Numbered from the stretch's first letter, positions 27,322 to 36,729 are shown. The stretch: 64,000 nucleotides of DNA from Haloarcula vallismortis ATCC 29715 (GCF_000337775.1 NZ_AOLQ01000069.1:310001-374000); one strand, 5' to 3'. Notes: generated by a model not told the origin, from the sequence alone. Numbers and translations are program-made.

Positions 27322-28194
27322 ATGCAGTTCCCGGGCCTAGATATCGATATCGTCTCGACGTACGGCCAACTGGCGACCGACGGGGCACAGTTCCTCGCCG
27401 TCGCGGCGCTCCTCTACGCTGTCGGCCGGTTGATCGCCGTGCCGGTGGCCCGATGGCTGCTCTCACGGACGGAGACTAACAAGACAGTTGCCAGTGCGCT
27501 GACCAGCGCCGTCCACCTGCTAGCGGTCGTCTTTGCGGTGGTAATCGGGGCTAGCGTTGCGGGCTTTCGGGGCGCACTTGCGGGATCGACCCTCCTGGCG
27601 GCAGGTATTACACTGGCGGTGGGGCTGGCGGCACAGGACGTGCTCGGGAACTTCGTCGCCGGCGCGTTCATCGTGACTGACCCGGACCTGAACGTCGGTG
27701 ACGTCATCGCCTGGAACGGGATGCAGGGTACGGTGGTCGATATCGACCTGCGCGTGACCCGGATCCGGACGCCGGACAACGAGCGCATCATTGTCCCGAA
27801 CACGGAACTGGCGACGAGTGCGGTGACGAACTAGACATCGACCGGTCCCATCGGGATTTCTTACCAGTTCGGTATCGGCTACGAGGACGACATCGAAACG
27901 GTCCGGGCCATCATCGAAAACGCCGCTCGCGACCTCGACCACGTCTCGGAAAAGCCAGCGCCGACGGCCAGAGTCTCCGACCTCGCGTCGACGGCAATAA
28001 TCCTGACGGGCCGGATCTGGATTCCCAACGAACGGCGGAACCGACTCGCGTCAGTCAGGGCCGCGTTCATCCAGCAGGTGACAGAGGACTGCCACGCGGA
28101 GGGTATCGACCTCAGCGAAACGAACCAGTACGAACTCTCCGGCGATATCGGTGTCCACGGCAGCGCCGGGCCGACGCGCGAACGAACGGAGTAG
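27322..28194 (+). pseudogene. MscS-type mechanosensitive channel with in-frame TAG
   Basis: The sequence encodes an MscS-like channel that would open under hypo-osmotic membrane tension. Codons 1-170 cover the membrane helices (QFLAVAALLYAVGRLIAVP, VVFAVVIGASVAGFRGALAG) and the beta domain with LAAQDVLGNFVAGAFIV and NERIIVPNTELATSAVTN. A TAG at 27832-27834 then stops translation. The next 119 codons in the same frame encode the missing C-terminal alpha/beta domain (GPIGISYQFGIGYEDDIETV and PNERRNRLASVRAAFIQQV), ending in TAG at 28192. There is no frameshift or other lesion. It is therefore a nonsense allele, a sequencing error or a readthrough gene. The ATG at 27322 has TACTATCATA 28 bases upstream. 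Confidence 0.75.
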
Positions 28195-28281
28195 CCACCG
28201 GTCTGAACAGGGTTCGACTCGCGGTGTCTGCGAGATTCCCGGTGCCCGTACGTTTATATTTGTTCACAAAATGGTACGTAT

Positions 28282-29382
28282 ATGGACGAGAAGCGCTTCG
28301 TCGTCGCCCTCTTTGGTCTCGCTGTTGCGGTGGTGGTCGGTGTCCTCGCATATCAGTTTATCGCGGCGTTGACCGTCTCCGTGTTCCTCTATTATTCGAC
28401 GCGACGGTACCACAGTACCTTGCGCAGGCTCCGCCTTCCGGCACGGGTGCGTGCGGTCGTCGTTATGGCTTCGCTGGCGATCCCGCTCCTGTTGCTCGTC
28501 AGCTATGCGGCCGTCCTCCTCCTTGTCGAAACTCGGCAGTTCGTCACCCAGTACGCGCTCGTTGACGTGGCCGCAACGCACGTCAGTTGGCTGGACGGTC
28601 CAGAGTCCGTGCCGGACCTCACCGTTGAGGGACTGTACAGCGCTTACCAGTCAGGACAGCTCTCGCCGTTCGTCGCCTTCCTCAGCGAGAACGCGATGGT
28701 GCTTACGTCGGTCGCCTCTCGGTTCGTCCTCAATCTGTTCATCACGACTATCGTTACGTACTACCTTCTGGTGGACGGACAGCGCATCCGTCAGTGGCTG
28801 CTCCGGTTCGACGATGGGGCCATCATCCGTGAGTACCTCGAAGCCGTCGACGAGGAACTGGAAGCGGTGCTGTTTGGCAATCTACTGAACGTGTTGGCGA
28901 TTTCGCTCATCGCCATCGCCGCATTCACCGGCTATAACGTCATCGCGCCGGCGGCTGTCGAGGTCCCGTATCCGACGCTCGCCGGCGCGCTGACCGGTAT
29001 CGCCAGCCTGATTCCCGTCGTCGGGATGAAAATAATCTACCTCCCACTGACTGGTGTCACCGCGCTCCCGGTGGTGCTTGACGGCCAGTCTTCGCTGCTC
29101 GCGTACGTGCTCGGATTCCTCCTCGTCGCGGTGGTCATCGTCGACACGGTTCCGGACCTGCTGCTTCGGCCACTTCTCAGCGGCGAAAGCACGCACGTCG
29201 GGCTCCTGATGCTCGCGTACACGCTCGGACCGGTCGTACTGGGCTTCTATGGGCTCTTTTTTGCCCCGATACTGCTCGTCGTCGGCATGACGTTTGCGAA
29301 CACGGCACTACCTCGTCTGCTCGGCGCGAGTGAACCGGACGGCATCCACCCCGACCAGTTACGGCTGGAAGACTTCGGGTAG
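28282..29382 (+). CDS. AI-2E family transporter
   Basis: 366 residues and about eight membrane segments, including RFVVALFGLAVAVVVGVLAY, ALTVSVFLYYSTRRYHSTL, AVVVMASLAIPLLLLVSYAA and LNVLALISLIA-like and LLMLAYTLGPVVLGFYGLFF regions. The overall layout with a large outer loop and a C-terminal Pro/Gly-rich transmembrane block (GALTGIASLIPVVGMKIIYL) is that of the AI-2E exporter/permease superfamily (TqsA/YdiK). In archaea the substrate is unknown, and some members are Na+/H+ antiporters. TTTATATTT (28252-28260) lies 27 bases before the ATG. The gene is monocistronic. Confidence 0.88.
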   Translation: MDEKRFVVALFGLAVAVVVGVLAYQFIAALTVSVFLYYSTRRYHSTLRRLRLPARVRAVVVMASLAIPLLLLVSYAAVLLLVETRQFVTQYALVDVAATHVSWLDGPESVPDLTVEGLYSAYQSGQLSPFVAFLSENAMVLTSVASRFVLNLFITTIVTYYLLVDGQRIRQWLLRFDDGAIIREYLEAVDEELEAVLFGNLLNVLAISLIAIAAFTGYNVIAPAAVEVPYPTLAGALTGIASLIPVVGMKIIYLPLTGVTALPVVLDGQSSLLAYVLGFLLVAVVIVDTVPDLLLRPLLSGESTHVGLLMLAYTLGPVVLGFYGLFFAPILLVVGMTFANTALPRLLGASEPDGIHPDQLRLEDFG

Positions 29383-29516
29383 TCGCCGTAACAGCGGACT
29401 GGCTGCTGGACGCGAACGGGTGGTACGAGCGAGCACGGACCGACCGCTGTGTCGAGTTGTGATGGTGTCACAGACGAGACAAACATTCATATTCAGGCAG
29501 ACATAACGGCTCGAAA

Positions 29517-30704
29517 ATGGGGTCAAACTCCGGCTCCCCCTCCCGTCAGGTAACTCCGGCCGACCAGATCGAGGAGTTGCACATGGCGACCCGGCGACTG
29601 ATGAAAACTGAGAATCGGTCAGAAGCCGCGACCGCCGCAGTCAAGACCGCGACAGCCATTCTCGACTTTCCGTTCAGTGTCTTCTGGACGGCCAATGATG
29701 GCGTGCTCAGAGCTGAGGCGATATCCGAACCACTTCGGGAGTATGTTGCAGTCCCCGAGGACCCAGGGCAGGTAATGCAACACGAGCGCGGGAGTTGGCT
29801 GTGGGCGCACTACGAACGCGACGAGACCCAGACGGTCCTCGTTGACGAGGAGAAAGCGGCGTCCGATGCACCGCTCCACGGCGGTATCGTCGTTCCGCTC
29901 AGTGGGCACGGGCTTTTGACAGCCGGGACAGATGTGAAGGCCGAACCGACTGAGCGGGAGGCGCAACTGGCCGACATCCTCGGGAAGAACGTGCTCTCGA
30001 CCCTTGACCGGATAGAGCGCGAGCAGGAGCTGAAACGACAGCGCGACAACCTCGACCTGCTGAACCAGATTGTCCGTCACGACCTCACGAACCACCTGCA
30101 GACCATCAGTGGCCGAGCGGAACTGCTCCGGGACCAGTGCAGCGGCGACGCCATAGAACACGTCGACGGGATTCAGGAAAGCAGTCAGGCAGCCACGGAA
30201 CTGCTTGAAACGGCTGGAAACCTTGCGTCGGTAATGCAACAGACGGAGTGGGAGACCGAGCCGGTCGCTCTCGGGCCAGTCCTGTCATCAGTGATCGAGG
30301 ATATCACAGCGACATACACTGACGCACAGGTAACTGTCCCGGACGCGCTCCCGTCAGCACAGGTGGAAGCCGACGAACTCCTGTCCTCCGTGTTCCGGAA
30401 CGTTCTCACTAACGCAATCCAGCACAACGACTCGGCAACGCCGTCGGTCGTCGTCGACGTAACCGACGACGGTGACGTGCTTCAGGTCACTGTTGCCGAC
30501 AACGGTCCGGGAATCCCGGACGAGCAGAAACGGACAGTGTTCGAGCGTGGGAAGAAGCGACCGAACAGTGCGGGGACTGGCGTTGGTCTCTATCTCGTCC
30601 GAACGCTGGTCGACGCGTACGGCGGCGATGTGTGGGTCGAAGACAACGAGCCGACGGGGGCTGTCGTCGGACTCGCGCTACAGAAAGCAACGGACGACGC
30701 CTGA
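29517..30704 (+). CDS. GAF-domain histidine kinase
   Basis: 395 residues, no membrane segment. A GAF domain occupies about 25-160 (TATAILDFPFSVFWTANDG, then HGGIVVPLSGHGLLTAGT). A short coiled helix leads to the phospho-acceptor H188 in LNQIVRHDLTNHLQTISG. The ATPase domain carries NVLTNAIQHNDS, DNGPGIPDEQKR and GVGLYLVRTLV. The H-box RHDLTNH belongs to a different subtype from the SHDLRNP of the two hybrid kinases here. It lacks a receiver, so an unlinked response regulator is expected. TTCATATTC (29486-29494) is 27 bases before the ATG, so the transcript is leaderless. Confidence 0.92.
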   Translation: MGSNSGSPSRQVTPADQIEELHMATRRLMKTENRSEAATAAVKTATAILDFPFSVFWTANDGVLRAEAISEPLREYVAVPEDPGQVMQHERGSWLWAHYERDETQTVLVDEEKAASDAPLHGGIVVPLSGHGLLTAGTDVKAEPTEREAQLADILGKNVLSTLDRIEREQELKRQRDNLDLLNQIVRHDLTNHLQTISGRAELLRDQCSGDAIEHVDGIQESSQAATELLETAGNLASVMQQTEWETEPVALGPVLSSVIEDITATYTDAQVTVPDALPSAQVEADELLSSVFRNVLTNAIQHNDSATPSVVVDVTDDGDVLQVTVADNGPGIPDEQKRTVFERGKKRPNSAGTGVGLYLVRTLVDAYGGDVWVEDNEPTGAVVGLALQKATDDA

Positions 30705-30730
30705 GTCGATTCCAGAACCGGGCGGTCTCG

Positions 30731-33163
30731 TTATTGTTCCAGCAGCCCGCTCAGTAGATGTATCGCGCCGTGTTTGTCCAGCGGGTCGTTTGCGTTCCCA
30801 CAGTGGGGAGACTGCACGCAGGCCGGGCAGCCGCCGGCGCAGTCACATGCAGTCAGCATCGATAGCGTGGTGTCCATCAGCGGCCCGATGTCGTGGTAGC
30901 CAGCCCGCGTCAGGCCGATGCCGCCGGGGTAGCCGTCGTAGATGAAGATGGTCGGCTCACCGGTGTGGGGATGGCGCGGCGTCGACAGGCCGCCGATGTC
31001 GCCGCGGTCACAGAGGTACTCGAAGGGGAACATCGAGATCATGGCGTGCTCGGCGGCGTGGATGGCACCCGGGAAGTCGCCGGAGCCGCCGCCGTCAGTT
31101 GCTGTATCGCCGGGCTGACCGCCGCCATCGCTTCCGCGCTCGCGCCCGGGGCCGCTCCCAGCCCTGTACGCGCCCTGTCGTATCTCATCTTCGAGGTCCG
31201 ACGGCACGGTATGGTACAGCGCCTTCGTCTCCAGCGTCGTCTCCGGCAAATCGAGCGAACGCTGTCCGAGTACCTCTCCAGAGGAGCCGTCACGACGCTC
31301 GTAGCCGGTGATTTGCTTGCGCATCGTCACCGACGCGAATCGGACCGGCACGTCCTCCCGAGCCGGCAACCGCCGCTCCGCCAGATCCGCTTCGATGGTA
31401 ATGGTCTTATCGTGCAGGACGCGGGTGAAGTAGTCGGCCCACGTCCGGTCAAGCTGTGCGACGCCCGTGTCGAGGTCGAGGTCGGTCACCTCGTAGCGCC
31501 GGCCCTGATGGTGGTAAATCGCGCCGGGGTGGGCGTCCCGCAGCGCGTCTTCAACGGAGAGCTTCGCTATCACGTCGCCTTTCGCGACCAGTTTCACCTC
31601 ACCGTCGTCGACGGTCCGCAGGTTCATCGCGTGGTGTGGGCTGCCGTTGCCCAGCCAGCGCATTCCCTGGTCGGTCTGGCGGCGGTCGAGCTTCCCGGCC
31701 GATTCGAGGTCGGCGACCACGTCGGGGAACGTCTCGCCGAAGTGGCGGTCGTCCTCGGGCGAGAGCCAGTTCTCGCAGGCGGCCGCATGGACGTGGTCCG
31801 GGAGCAACTGCTCGTTTTCCGGGTTGGTCACGGCTTGTTCGGCCCCTGTCTCGAACAGCGCGTCGGGGTTGCGCAGGACGTACTGGTCGAGCTGGTCCTC
31901 GCCGCCGACGAGCGTGACCAGCGCGGGGTCAGTGCCGCGGCCGGCCCGCCCGGCCTGCTGGAAGGCCCGCATCCGCGTGCCGGGGTAGCCGTCCAGCAAC
32001 ACGGCGTCGAGGCCGCCCACGTCGACGCCCAGTTCGAGCGCGCTGGTCGACCAGACGCCCCGCAGGTCGCCGGACTGCAGGCCCTGTTCCAGTTCGCGCC
32101 GGCGCTCGTCGGTCAGCGCGGCCTGATACGCGCCGATGCTGTCGGCGAGGTCGTGTTCGCCGCGGCTCCGGAGTTCGTCGGCGCTGTCGCTGGCGTAGCG
32201 TTCGGCAGTCTGGCGCGACCCGGCGAAGACGACTGTCTGGAGGCCACGCTCGACGAGGTCGACGAACAGCTGTTTCGTCTCGACGTGGTTCGACTTCCGG
32301 CGGCCGCTCCCCCAGCCATCGCCCTCGTACTCCGGGGGGTTCCACAGCAGCCAGTGGCGCGGCCCGCTGGCGCTTGCGTCCTCATCGACCAGCGCGAACG
32401 ACGCCCCGGGCTGGCCGGTGACCGCTGCCGCATGTTCGATTGGATTGCCGATGGTCGCCGAGCAACAGAGCCACTCCGGGCCGCCCGCTGTGCCGCCGTC
32501 GCTTCCAGAGCTGTTACTCCCGGCGTCGAATCGCTCGGCGACCCGCTGAAGGCGGCGCATCACCATCGAGACGTGGCTCCCGAACACGCCGCGATAGCCG
32601 TGGACCTCGTCGATGACGACGGTTTCGAGCCGCTGGAAGAACCAGTCCCACAGCCGGTGGGCGTGGGGAAGTATCCCGTAGTGGAGCATGTCCGGCGTCG
32701 TCAGCAACACGGTCGGCTGGCGCTCCCGGATGGCCTCCTTCTCGGATTTGGACTGGCGGCCGGTGTACTGGGCGACGGAGACGCCGGAGGCGAAGCCAAG
32801 TCCCTGTGCCAGTTCTGACAGCGTCTCTGTCTGGTCGTTGATGAGCGCGACCTGCGGTGCGACGTAGAGCGTCGTGGCCCGGCGGTCCAGTGCCCGCTCG
32901 AACGCGGGAACGGTGTAGGCGAGGCTCTTGCCGCTTGCCGTCTCCGTTGCGAGAACGACGTTGTCACCGTCACGGACGGCCTCGATAGCGTCCACCTGAT
33001 GTGCGTAGAGGTCCGTGATGCCCCGGTCTTCGAGGACGCCGGCGAGCCGGTCCGTCACGTCGCAGTCCGCGGTCTGCGCGTCTCGGCCGGGCACCGTCCG
33101 CTGGTCGACGATCTGTCCCTCGTAGTACGGCCGGCCCCGGAGCCACGCGATCGTGTCGTCCAC
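30731..33163 (-). CDS. MrfA/Hrq1-like DEAD/DEAH helicase with DUF1998
   Basis: 810 residues. The helicase core has the Q-like motif YAHQVDAIEAV, Walker A TASGKS, the DEVH box (VVIDEVHGYRGVF) and, in the second domain, RMRAFQQAGRAGRG. The C terminus is a DUF1998 domain with clustered cysteines (CDCAGGCPACVQSPHC). This is the arrangement of bacterial MrfA/YprA and fungal Hrq1, 3'-5' DNA helicases in repair of mitomycin-type lesions; no MrfB-like nuclease is adjacent. I chose the GTG at 33163, where conserved DDTIAWLRGRPYYEGQ begins, with an ATACTTTTC box about 24 bases upstream. Longer in-frame sequence overlaps btuD. Confidence 0.88.
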   Translation of the reverse strand: MDDTIAWLRGRPYYEGQIVDQRTVPGRDAQTADCDVTDRLAGVLEDRGITDLYAHQVDAIEAVRDGDNVVLATETASGKSLAYTVPAFERALDRRATTLYVAPQVALINDQTETLSELAQGLGFASGVSVAQYTGRQSKSEKEAIRERQPTVLLTTPDMLHYGILPHAHRLWDWFFQRLETVVIDEVHGYRGVFGSHVSMVMRRLQRVAERFDAGSNSSGSDGGTAGGPEWLCCSATIGNPIEHAAAVTGQPGASFALVDEDASASGPRHWLLWNPPEYEGDGWGSGRRKSNHVETKQLFVDLVERGLQTVVFAGSRQTAERYASDSADELRSRGEHDLADSIGAYQAALTDERRRELEQGLQSGDLRGVWSTSALELGVDVGGLDAVLLDGYPGTRMRAFQQAGRAGRGTDPALVTLVGGEDQLDQYVLRNPDALFETGAEQAVTNPENEQLLPDHVHAAACENWLSPEDDRHFGETFPDVVADLESAGKLDRRQTDQGMRWLGNGSPHHAMNLRTVDDGEVKLVAKGDVIAKLSVEDALRDAHPGAIYHHQGRRYEVTDLDLDTGVAQLDRTWADYFTRVLHDKTITIEADLAERRLPAREDVPVRFASVTMRKQITGYERRDGSSGEVLGQRSLDLPETTLETKALYHTVPSDLEDEIRQGAYRAGSGPGRERGSDGGGQPGDTATDGGGSGDFPGAIHAAEHAMISMFPFEYLCDRGDIGGLSTPRHPHTGEPTIFIYDGYPGGIGLTRAGYHDIGPLMDTTLSMLTACDCAGGCPACVQSPHCGNANDPLDKHGAIHLLSGLLEQ

Positions 33164-33215
33164 AGGCGAGGTAGGGAAGCGAAAAGTATCGGTGTTGCTG
33201 TTCTCGGACGGGTCT

Positions 33216-34487
33216 TCAGTCGGTAGCTGATTGGTCGAGCGGCCGGGCCGCGTCGCGCTCCGTTGCAGACGGCAGGGACGCCACCGCTTCGGAGAGCCCA
33301 GCCAACGGTACGGTGTCCAGAGCGCCACTGGCGTGGCCGCTCCCACCGCTCTCGACGGCGAGGCAAGCATTGCCCGCCTCGATGACCGGCCTGTTGCCGT
33401 CGCCGGTTTCGCCCGCTATCACCACGGCATCGGCGGCAGCGGCGAGGTCGGCGGCACGCTCCCGGGCCGCGTCGTCGATGCCGGCGAAGGTCGGGACCGT
33501 GACCGCCTCGCAGTCGAGGTCTGCGGCCCGCTCGGCGGCTGTGTCGCCGGCGGGAACGACGCCGATACTGACCTGGCAGCCGGCTCCAGCGAGTTTCGAG
33601 ACGGCGGCAGCCGCTGGCGTGCCGGTCCCGATGACGTGGACGCGACGAGCGACTGACTCCCGTTCGGAAAGCGGCGTCACGAGCGGCGCATCGGTGCCGG
33701 GCTGGGTCGTCACCAGCGTTTCGGCGTCGAAGGCGTCACGGAGCGTGTCGCTCGTGAGCACGTCAGCAGGCCGGCCCGCGGCGCGGACCCTGCCCCCGGC
33801 GAGCAACACCAGTTCGTCGCAGTACCGGGCGGCCAGATTGAGGTCGTGAATCGCGGCGACGGCCGTCTTCCCGTCGTCGACCAGCGTCCGGACCAGTTCG
33901 AGCGTGCGGACGGCGTGATTGATGTCGAGGCTCGCCGTCGGTTCATCGAGCAGGAGGACCGGCGTCTCCTGTGCGAGCGCCCGGGCCAGCAGGACGCGCT
34001 GGCGCTCGCCGCCGGACAGCGAGGTGAACGGTCGGTCAGCGAACTCGGCGACGCTCGCACGCTCCATCGCTCGCTCGACGGCCCGTTGGTCGTCCTCGCC
34101 CATCCGGTCGAAGCGGCCGAGGTGGGGCGTCCGCCCCATCTCGACGGTCTGCCTGACGCTGAAATCGAACGACAGCGCCGTTCCCTGTGGGGTGCTCGCG
34201 ACAAGGCGACTCACCGCCTTCGCGGATTTCTCCCGGATGGGGTCGCCGTCGACGCGAACCGTTCCAGTGTCCGGGTCGAGCGTCCCCTTGAGCGCCCGCA
34301 GGACGGTCGTTTTGCCAGCGCCGTTGGGACCGACGAGGCCGACGAGTGACCCCCGGTCGACGGTAAAATCGACGCCCGAGACGACCGACTGCTCGCCGAA
34401 GGACACTGCAAGGTCGGACACGTCGAGCATCGGCCCGGAGCGGTCCTGTCCCGGGCCTGAACTGTTGGATCCGTTTGCACCGCTCAT
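33216..34487 (-). CDS. btuD: ABC importer ATPase, cobalamin/siderophore type, with extra C-terminal domain
   Basis: 423 residues. The first 250 are a canonical FecCD/BtuD ATPase: Walker A GPNGAGKTT, signature LSGGERQRVLLARAL, Walker B VLLLDEPTASLD, followed by AAIHDLNLAARYCD. The last 150 residues form a separate alpha/beta domain beginning VHVIGTGTPAAAAVSKLAGAG, absent from bacterial BtuD but, as I recall, shared by haloarchaeal homologues. It looks like a Rossmann-type fold and may be regulatory. The ATG overlaps the btuC stop in ATGA, and a strong ribosome-binding site (GGGAGGTG, about 34496-34503) precedes it, so translation is coupled. The substrate (cobalamin, cobinamide or siderophore) is unproven. 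Confidence 0.88.
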   Translation of the reverse strand: MSGANGSNSSGPGQDRSGPMLDVSDLAVSFGEQSVVSGVDFTVDRGSLVGLVGPNGAGKTTVLRALKGTLDPDTGTVRVDGDPIREKSAKAVSRLVASTPQGTALSFDFSVRQTVEMGRTPHLGRFDRMGEDDQRAVERAMERASVAEFADRPFTSLSGGERQRVLLARALAQETPVLLLDEPTASLDINHAVRTLELVRTLVDDGKTAVAAIHDLNLAARYCDELVLLAGGRVRAAGRPADVLTSDTLRDAFDAETLVTTQPGTDAPLVTPLSERESVARRVHVIGTGTPAAAAVSKLAGAGCQVSIGVVPAGDTAAERAADLDCEAVTVPTFAGIDDAARERAADLAAAADAVVIAGETGDGNRPVIEAGNACLAVESGGSGHASGALDTVPLAGLSEAVASLPSATERDAARPLDQSATD

Positions 34488-35554
34488 AGCTCGTGCACCT
34501 CCCGCTTCCGGAGCAGGTACAGGAAAAACGGCGCGCCGAGGACAGCGGTGACGATGCCGACCGGTACCTCGGCGCTGCCAGAGCGTGCCAGCGTGTCCGT
34601 CGCGACGAGGAACGACGCACCAGCGAGCGCCGCCGTCGGGAGCAGTATCCGATGGTCCGGCCCGACGAGCAGCCGCATCACGTGGGGAACGATGAGCCCG
34701 ACGAAGCCGACGATGCCGGCAACAGCGACGCCAGCCGCCGTGATGACTGCTGACAGCGCGAGCAGGACCCGCTTGGTCCGTTCGACCTCGATGCCGAGGC
34801 TCTGTGCGTCTTCCTCGCCCAGCAGCATGATGTTCAGGTCGCGAGCGTACGCGAGCAACGCGACGAACGGGATGGCGACGAGCACGACGCTCGTTGTCAC
34901 CTCGGGCCACGACGCCCCCTTGAGATGGCCCATCAGCCAGTACAGCGCTCGGCGGATGCTCTCGCCGCTGTGAAGCAACAGGAACGAGACCACCGCGCCC
35001 AGAAACGTCTGTATCGCTACCCCGGCCAGCAACAGCGTCGCGACCGGCGTCCGGCCGTTCCGCGTCGCGATGAGGTAGACGCCGAAGGCTGCGACCAGCG
35101 CCCCCGCGAAGGCCGCGCCGCGGAGGCCCAGCCCAAACGGGATTACGACCGGCGCGACGATGAAACCGACCGCGCCGACTGCTGCGCCGGAGGAGACGCC
35201 GATGATAGAGGGGTCGGCCATCGGATTCCGGAAGATGCCCTGCATGATCGTCCCCGCGGCGGCCAGCGAGAAGCCGACGACCGCGCCGAGCAGTATCCGC
35301 GGCAGTCGGACCTGCATCACAATCTGTGTCTGGAGGTCGCTTACGGCGTAGGAAAACACGTGAGCCGTGGTCACGTCGACGGCAGGGCCGGAGATGGAGA
35401 GTCCCGTTGGGACGACGACGGCGTTGAGCAGCACTTTCCCGACGACTCCGGGCGGAATCCACACCGGGCCGATGCCGGCGCTCGTCGTCACCACGGCACA
35501 GAGGACGGCGACGAGCCCTGCCGACCAGCCGACGGTCCGACCCGCGAAACGCAT
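34484..35554 (-). CDS. btuC: ABC importer permease, BtuC/FecCD family
   Basis: 356 residues, nine or ten membrane helices. VRLPRILLGAVVGFSLAAAGTIMQGIFRNPMADPSIIGVSSGA is the FecCD/BtuC hallmark. Later come GLIVPHVMRLLVGPDHRILLP and the final helix before the short basic tail. It forms the membrane channel with BtuD for a substrate delivered by BtuF. The start is the ATG at 35554; in-frame sequence upstream would overlap the btuF coding region. An AT-rich box about 27 bases upstream lies in the region shared with the btuF promoter. The stop overlaps the btuD start (ATGA). Confidence 0.92.
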   Translation of the reverse strand: MRFAGRTVGWSAGLVAVLCAVVTTSAGIGPVWIPPGVVGKVLLNAVVVPTGLSISGPAVDVTTAHVFSYAVSDLQTQIVMQVRLPRILLGAVVGFSLAAAGTIMQGIFRNPMADPSIIGVSSGAAVGAVGFIVAPVVIPFGLGLRGAAFAGALVAAFGVYLIATRNGRTPVATLLLAGVAIQTFLGAVVSFLLLHSGESIRRALYWLMGHLKGASWPEVTTSVVLVAIPFVALLAYARDLNIMLLGEEDAQSLGIEVERTKRVLLALSAVITAAGVAVAGIVGFVGLIVPHVMRLLVGPDHRILLPTAALAGASFLVATDTLARSGSAEVPVGIVTAVLGAPFFLYLLRKREVHEL

Positions 35555-35574
35555 GTATGAAAGCCCACTTGCAG

Positions 35575-35590
35575 TAGATAAGTATTTATT
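35575..35590. promoter_or_regulatory. Shared AT-rich core of the divergent btuCD/btuF promoters
   Basis: The stretch TAGATAAGTATTTATT separates the btuC start (35554) from the btuF start (35613). Rightward, TATTTATT is centred 27 bases before the btuF ATG. Leftward, the AATACTTATC part is centred about 27 bases before the btuC ATG. The two TATA elements therefore overlap or touch, so transcription complexes on the two strands probably compete. No riboswitch-like structure fits in 58 bases. Confidence 0.55.
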
Positions 35591-35612
35591 GCTCCTGGCA
35601 CCCGCATAGAGC

Positions 35613-36725
35613 ATGCGACGACTTTCTCTCGCGTGTGTCTTTGTCTTGCTTGTCGGCTCGCTTGCGGGTGTCGCTCCGGCCACAGCAACGGCTGACACGC
35701 AGGCCGACGACTGCTCGTTCCCGGTCACGATGACCGACGCCACTGGGACCGAGGTCACTATCGAGGAGCGCCCGGAACGAGTCACGACGACCAACCCTTC
35801 GGCCGCACAGACGATGTGGGAGATCGGTGGGCGCTCGCAGGTGGTCGGGCTCACACAGTACGCGAGCTATCTCGACGGCGCTGAGAGCCGAACGAACGTC
35901 TCGGCGAGCTTCGGCGTTAACGTCGAGCGTGTCGTCAGCACGAACCCGGATCTGGTGATTGCGCCGAACGCCAGCGCCGGTGACGTGGCCCCGCTCCGGC
36001 AGGCCGGGCTGACGGTGTATCACCTCCCCGCCGCGACGACTATCGAGGACATCCGGGCAAAGACAACGACCATCGGCCGCCTGACCGGGAACTGCGGAGG
36101 CGCGGCCGAGGCAAACGCCTGGATGGACGCGAATGTCGATGTCGTTCGGCAGGTCACAGCGGACGCCGAGGACCGACCGACGGCGCTGTACCCGCTGGGT
36201 GGGGGGTACGTGGCGGCGGGCAACACCTTCGTCACGTCGCTCATCGAGCTCGCTGGCGCGGAGAACGTCGCGGCTCGCAACCACACGCAGTACCCACAGC
36301 TCAGCGACGAAGTCATTCTCCAGCTCGACCCGGACGTGCTCTTTGTCACCGAGAACACGGCGACCATCGCGACGACCGAGCCCTACGCCAGCACGACCGC
36401 GGGCGACACCAATTCGACGGTCGCCGTACAGGTACGGGACATCAATCAGCCTGCCCCGCGGAGCGTGGTCTCATTCGCGCACAACGCCACCGCACAGCTC
36501 TACCCGGACCGCTACGACGATGACAGCTACGTTCCCCGGTCGGCCGTGATGGCGACCGAGACGGAATCGCGAAGCACGACCCGGACGGATGAGCCGACGC
36601 CCGCAGACCACACGCCGAGCAACGACCAGTCCACGACCGCCGCCAGCGGCCCCGGATTCACGGCCATCGTGACACTCGTCGCAGTGCTCACGCTGATTGG
36701 CACACTTGCCGGTCGGAGGCTATAG
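35613..36725 (+). CDS. btuF: PGF-CTERM-anchored substrate-binding protein, BtuF type
   Basis: 370 residues. A Sec signal peptide (LSLACVFVLLVGSLAGVAPA) is followed by the class III binding-protein domain, with VTIEERPERVTTTNPSAAQT, DLVIAPNASAGDVAPLRQAG and ALYPLGGGYVAAGNTFVTS. A Ser/Thr-rich spacer leads to a C-terminal GPGF plus hydrophobic helix plus RR, the PGF-CTERM signal used by archaeosortase for lipid anchoring. It captures the ligand outside the cell for BtuCD. Divergently transcribed from btuC, it is followed 4 bases later by the cyclo-ligase gene in the same operon. Confidence 0.9.
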   Translation: MRRLSLACVFVLLVGSLAGVAPATATADTQADDCSFPVTMTDATGTEVTIEERPERVTTTNPSAAQTMWEIGGRSQVVGLTQYASYLDGAESRTNVSASFGVNVERVVSTNPDLVIAPNASAGDVAPLRQAGLTVYHLPAATTIEDIRAKTTTIGRLTGNCGGAAEANAWMDANVDVVRQVTADAEDRPTALYPLGGGYVAAGNTFVTSLIELAGAENVAARNHTQYPQLSDEVILQLDPDVLFVTENTATIATTEPYASTTAGDTNSTVAVQVRDINQPAPRSVVSFAHNATAQLYPDRYDDDSYVPRSAVMATETESRSTTRTDEPTPADHTPSNDQSTTAASGPGFTAIVTLVAVLTLIGTLAGRRL

Positions 36726-36729
36726 CGCC

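Noticed and set aside
27832-27834. Pyrrolysine coding at the mscS TAG
   Set aside because: No pyl genes in the window, TAG ends other genes here, and the residue position has no reason to need pyrrolysine. Kept only as a check.
30893-32818. 641-codon plus-strand frame opposite the helicase
   Set aside because: Antisense to helicase motifs; no domain found in its translation.
35555-35612. Cobalamin riboswitch between btuC and btuF
   Set aside because: Only 58 bases between starts, filled by TATA elements; far too short for the known aptamer.
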